53,782 nt of DNA from Nitrospirota bacterium (lineage in GTDB: Bacteria > Nitrospirota > Thermodesulfovibrionia > Thermodesulfovibrionales > Magnetobacteriaceae): positions 1 through 53,782 of the forward strand of contig JADFXG010000019.1 in the NCBI GenBank assembly GCA_015233895.1, read 5' to 3'. Of the stretch, positions 51,182 through 53,782 are shown piece after piece. Position 1 is the stretch's first letter. Every line of letters starts with the position of its first letter. The notes below the pieces were generated by a model. The model ran no database searches and was not told where the DNA came from. It saw only the letters and a list, made by a program, of their open reading frames with translations. The position numbers and the translations under genes were made by a program.

Positions 51182-51505
51182 GAGCAGACATCAAACAATT
51201 ACCCCACGGGAAATATACTTTAGACGCCCTGCCCCGAAACCCTGCGCTCTTTAAGACACACATGTACGCCTATACGGCTAAAGCCGCACCCAGCTTATTT
51301 TATGGCTATCTGTGGGATTCTCAACTTAGAATCTACGTCTAAACCAGCCTCTTCTTTTTTAACAAACACCTCAAAGGGATATACATTATTAGTTTTATAC
51401 CAAGGTAGCTGCCAAAAAGGTAATATAATGGTGGAGAAAAAGGACTGGCTCCCACCTCCCCTCAAGCAACCGTGATGTCAAGTAAAATTTTTGAAATATT
51501 AAATA
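51182..51505. other. Gap with MazF remnant and the right flank of IS110
   Basis: This 324-base stretch carries the MazF/PemK C-terminal fragment (51295-51408), and no complete gene. Base composition and short G/C-rich strings near 51440-51480 suggest the edge of the IS110 element lies there; its exact end cannot be set. Confidence 0.45.
51295..51408 (-). pseudogene. MazF/PemK toxin C-terminal fragment
   Basis: On the minus strand the frame reads L-P-W-Y-K-T-N-N-V-Y-P-F-E-V-F-V-K, then E-A-G-L-D-V-D-S-K-L-R-I-P-Q-I-A-I-K and stop. The pattern Y-P-F-E-V-x-V ... G-L-x-x-x-S-K ... Q-I is the end of MazF-type toxins. The N-terminal half is missing on the IS110 side, so the IS probably truncated it. 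No antitoxin is present. Confidence 0.6.
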
Positions 51506-52429
51506 TTATGGACATGACCATAATTGTCTTTTTTTAACTATGCTATTCATTATAATAAGCAATTTATGCATACAGGCGACTATCGCTACTTTAGGTTGTT
51601 TACCGGCTTTACGGAGTCTGTCATAAAATTCTTTGATAACTGGATTATAACTGATTGCTGAAATTGTACACATATACAATATTTCTCTTACTTGTGCTCT
51701 GCCTCCCCAGATAAACCTGTTACCACGATGTTTACCACTATCCTTGTTAAGTGGCGCTACACCTACAAGAGCTGATATCTCTTTTTGATTTAATTTCCCG
51801 ATTTCTGTCAGCTCTGTTATTATTGTAAATGTCATAACAGGACCAACACCTGGAATCGAACTTATCAGTACACTGAGTTCATTCCATTCAGAGTTTTCTT
51901 TTATCTTTTCTGATAAAAGAGTCTCTATCTCCTTTTGTTTGTCAGTTAACCACTTGATATGCTCCGTTATATCTCTTTTCATTTCCGTTGAGGCTATTTG
52001 TAAACGATTTCTTTCGTCTCTGAGCATAGAGGCTATTTGTCTTCTGCGAGTAAGTAATTCATCGAGTTTTTTATTTCTGTTGTCCTGAAATAAACGTATT
52101 TCCATCTTTTCACCAAAAAGTGCTATCACTTGTGAATCAATTTTGTCTGTTTTTGCCAATATCCCACTTGCTCTTGCAAAGTCTCTTACTTTCTTTGGGC
52201 TTATAATCCCTACCTTTATCCCGTTATCTGCAAAGGTAAGAGCCAATTCTTTTTCATAACCCGATGTTGCCTCCATTACTACTGTTACTTCCCCTATCTT
52301 TTTTATCTGACTTACCAAATTAGTTAAACCCTCTTCATCATTTGAAACTATAAAGTGCTTACCATTAGAACCTACTGATACATCCAACTTAAGTTTACTA
52401 ATATCAATCCCTAAAATAGTTGCTTCCAT
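51506..52429 (-). CDS. IS110-family transposase (DEDD)
   Basis: The N-terminal RuvC-like part has the acidic residues in T-I-L-G-I-D-I-S-K, M-E-A-T-S-G-Y-E and K-T-D-K-I-D-S-Q. The C-terminal Transposase_20 part has S-I-P-G-V-G-P-V, A-L-V-G-V-A-P and K-H-R-G-N-R-F-I-W-G-G. The family start is M-E-A-T-I-L-G-I-D (ATG 52429); the frame extends to 52477 but that is probably leader. IS110 enzymes are guided by a bridge RNA from the non-coding end. The gene is intact. Confidence 0.92.
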   Translation of the reverse strand: MEATILGIDISKLKLDVSVGSNGKHFIVSNDEEGLTNLVSQIKKIGEVTVVMEATSGYEKELALTFADNGIKVGIISPKKVRDFARASGILAKTDKIDSQVIALFGEKMEIRLFQDNRNKKLDELLTRRRQIASMLRDERNRLQIASTEMKRDITEHIKWLTDKQKEIETLLSEKIKENSEWNELSVLISSIPGVGPVMTFTIITELTEIGKLNQKEISALVGVAPLNKDSGKHRGNRFIWGGRAQVREILYMCTISAISYNPVIKEFYDRLRKAGKQPKVAIVACMHKLLIIMNSIVKKRQLWSCP

Positions 52430-52610
52430 AATCTGACTACCCATCCTTGTAATATCCGGGTTAAGCGACCCTACCAACCGTTCGGGTTAATTTCAGATAG
52501 ATGTAACGACCCTTGCTTCAGGACGAGTTCATATACCCACGGGGACTCACGGCCTGTTGCACCCCTATGACATATTGCACATACGTGCATCATATCATCT
52601 CTATTAATAT
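52430..52610 (-). ncRNA. Candidate IS110 bridge RNA (upstream non-coding end)
   Basis: The transposase of this IS110 element is preceded by about 180 non-coding bases rich in pairing. They include a GCAC-gtat-GTGC hairpin, a stem bracketed by CAGG and CCTG with a long loop, and two copies each of AGGGTCG and TTAACCCG. In known IS110 elements the bridge RNA comes from the non-coding end next to the transposase start. Ends and loops are not resolved here, and the RNA is predicted from position and structure only. Confidence 0.4.
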
Positions 52611-52919
52611 TATACTTTTTTACTCTTTTTATACTTACTCACTCTCTATTGAAACATACAAGGGGATTCCCCTGCAAGTGCGGGATGACAAAGGAGGTGG
52701 GGTTCCTATCCTGTCATTCCTGCGGACAGACTGTGTCATAATAAGAAAGACAATGGAAAGCAACCTGTTTTTAACTTGTAAAACCCCTTGTCAAGACCAG
52801 GGGGAATAACAATTTAAATGCTATAATAGAGATAAAAAGTAGAAGTTATAATAATGATTATGATGTATTAAAAGAGGGGATAGTCGTAGTGGTACCAGGT
52901 CAGAGGCAAGCGCTACATG
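52611..52919. other. Gap between the IS110 and IS256 elements
   Basis: No gene is visible. A GC-rich palindrome AGGGGATTCCCCT near 52661-52673 resembles the REP-like stems of the window, and GGAGGTGGGGTTCC follows. The rest is AT-rich. No promoter could be assigned with confidence. Confidence 0.45.
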
Positions 52920-53052
52920 AGGATATATTCAATAAACTGTGTCAAGTGTAAAATCACCTTAAACGGTAATATCCAATTTAAACCTACCCTCAAAAAATAA
53001 AGCAAGTTGAGAAATAGTCTGCCTCCAGTTTCTTAAAGGCTGGTTCCATTTT
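52920..53052 (-). repeat. IS256 3' end and terminal repeat, right copy (inverted to the left copy)
   Basis: Reverse complement of bases 1-134 with scattered changes; see the left copy. The outer end lies near 52920 (AGGATATATTCA). Confidence 0.75.
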
Positions 53053-53260
53053 TCTGAGCAGGGGTATCCCCCCTGGGGAGGTTTTGAACTGCCATATAAA
53101 GCAGCTTTAAAAGGGCGGTTTCACATGAAAAAGCCCCTTTGGTTTTTGTAACCTTGCGTATCTGTCGGTGAAACCCCTCAATGGCGTTTGTCGTATAGAT
53201 AAGATTGCGGATTTCCTGAAGATACTTAAAATAGTTGGAGAGATTATTTGTACTGAACAA
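52959..53260 (-). pseudogene. IS256-family transposase, C-terminal fragment with frameshift
   Basis: The fragment contains I-R-N-L-I-Y-T-T-N-A-I-E-G-F-H-R-Q-I-R-K and T-K-G-A-F-S-C-E-T-A-L-L-K-L-L-Y-M-A, the C-terminal core of IS256 transposases. The reading frame leaves the family frame near 53055, where a GGGGTATCCCCCCTGGGG-like palindrome interrupts it. It would resume as K-W-N-Q-P-L-R-N-W to a TAA at 52959. The 5' end of the gene is missing at about 53260. Confidence 0.8.
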
Positions 53261-53432
53261 TCTTGCCTTTAATCAAAAAAATCATAGTTCAGATAATATT
53301 TGAACTCTGTTTGAGCAATCTGCAAGGTTGCTGCGCAAAACAAGATATAACGAGTAGTCTGTTATACCAGGTGGCAATCTAATAAGTATTATGCTATACT
53401 ATCACTAAAAATAAAACATGGGGGTAGTGATG

Positions 53433-53782
53433 ATGAAAAAGACGAAAGTGTTGGAACATCTGACAGAAGCAGAGATAAAAGAGAAGCTACGGGAGACCAC
53501 AGGCTTTTGGCGCGTACAGAAATGGTTAGTAATCCTGAATGCACTGATAGCACCGAGGTCAGCCAAAGAGATAGCTCTTCATATTGGACTGGCAGAACAG
53601 ACAGTACGCAATCTGACATCCCAATATAATCGTTTAGGGCCTAAAATACTTGATGGACCAGGGAAAGGAGGGAGGCGTAACAGCTGTTTGACAACAGATA
53701 GAGAAAAAGCACTTCTTGAGCCATTTATGGAGAGAGCTCTTACTGGTAAGATCGCTACTGCTAAAGAAATTAAGCAAGTTTT
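53433..53782 (+). CDS. IS630-like transposase, N-terminal part (runs off the window)
   Basis: Starting with ATG at 53433 (or 53430; GGGGG just upstream), the frame is open to the window end. The N-terminal region has the winged-helix-type pattern A-K-E-I-A-L-H-I-G-L-A-E-Q-T-V-R-N-L followed by N-R-L-G-P-K-I-L and G-K-G-G-R-R-N. This is the helix-turn-helix and linker typical of IS630/Tc1-like transposases and related winged-helix DDE proteins. The catalytic part is beyond the end. Confidence 0.75.
   Translation, partial: MKKTKVLEHLTEAEIKEKLRETTGFWRVQKWLVILNALIAPRSAKEIALHIGLAEQTVRNLTSQYNRLGPKILDGPGKGGRRNSCLTTDREKALLEPFMERALTGKIATAKEIKQV

Noticed and set aside
51506-51526. Terminator at the end of the IS110 gene
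   Set aside because: The palindrome ATTATGG/CCATAAT overlaps the last codons and has no T-run; it is more likely chance or part of the element end.
1-53782. tRNA, rRNA or CRISPR array
   Set aside because: No clover-leaf with a TTC-type loop, rRNA-like sequence or regularly spaced 24-40-base repeats was noticed; the 69-base repeats are within a protein-coding LRR.

Overview
The window looks like a chromosome segment of a Gram-negative, moderately AT-rich bacterium. Lipopolysaccharide-type glycosyltransferases, an O-antigen-ligase-like protein, a small c-type cytochrome, futalosine-pathway menaquinone synthesis (MqnD), RecD2, many TTG/GTG starts and short overlapping operons would fit Nitrospirota or a Desulfobacterota-like lineage. 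That placement is inferred from gene content; there is no rRNA here to settle it.

Layout. 1-95 is the 3' end of an IS256-type transposase. 0.26-7.3 kb holds a cyclase-family hydrolase, a formylglycine-generating-enzyme (FGE) fold protein whose C-terminal tail looks like a diversity-generating-retroelement variable region, an aberrant FolD, two secreted proteins, a ThiF/MoeB-like E1 enzyme and small orphan genes. 7.6-21.5 kb is mostly core: asd, MazG-like plus macrodomain genes, recD2, TPR, OsmC, DUF2491-like, a PhoR-like kinase, tpiA-secG, a response-regulator/HisKA_2 kinase and glmU-glmS. 21.9-24.6 kb is a bacterial ROCO protein (LRR-Roc-COR-TIR) between short direct repeats. 24.7-31.9 kb is core again: an HtrA protease, YebC, a HepT/MntA pair between 22-bp direct repeats, a monohaem cytochrome, and the operon hinT-mqnD-slt-zapB-zapA-purS. 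32.1-36.2 kb is a four-gene surface-polysaccharide cluster, then ferredoxin and gltX.

37.9-41.97 kb encodes a 1106-residue predicted receptor (secreted beta-propeller, one membrane helix, cytoplasmic pseudokinase-like domain) preceded by a coupled MNT/HEPN pair. After a Tim44-like protein the right end is accessory. It has a deleted IS3 element beside a TIR-domain remnant, a methyltransferase, and a split transketolase whose halves are separated by about 4.2 kb holding an ATPase/PD-(D/E)xK nuclease pair, a RelE/Phd pair and unknown small genes. Beyond that come decaying MNT/HepT and MazF modules, an IS110 transposase with a structured non-coding upstream region, a second, inverted IS256 copy and the start of an IS630-like transposase.

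The core genes cover envelope and amino-sugar precursors (glmU, glmS, slt, glycosyltransferases), division (zapA/zapB), menaquinone and purine steps, and central metabolism. The accessory genes are dominated by toxin-antitoxin pairs, TIR and ATPase/nuclease modules and insertion sequences, as in a defence-rich region. The best candidates for something undescribed are the propeller-TM-pseudokinase protein, the ATPase/nuclease island, the FGE variable tail, and a FolD that has lost two of its four cyclohydrolase residues.
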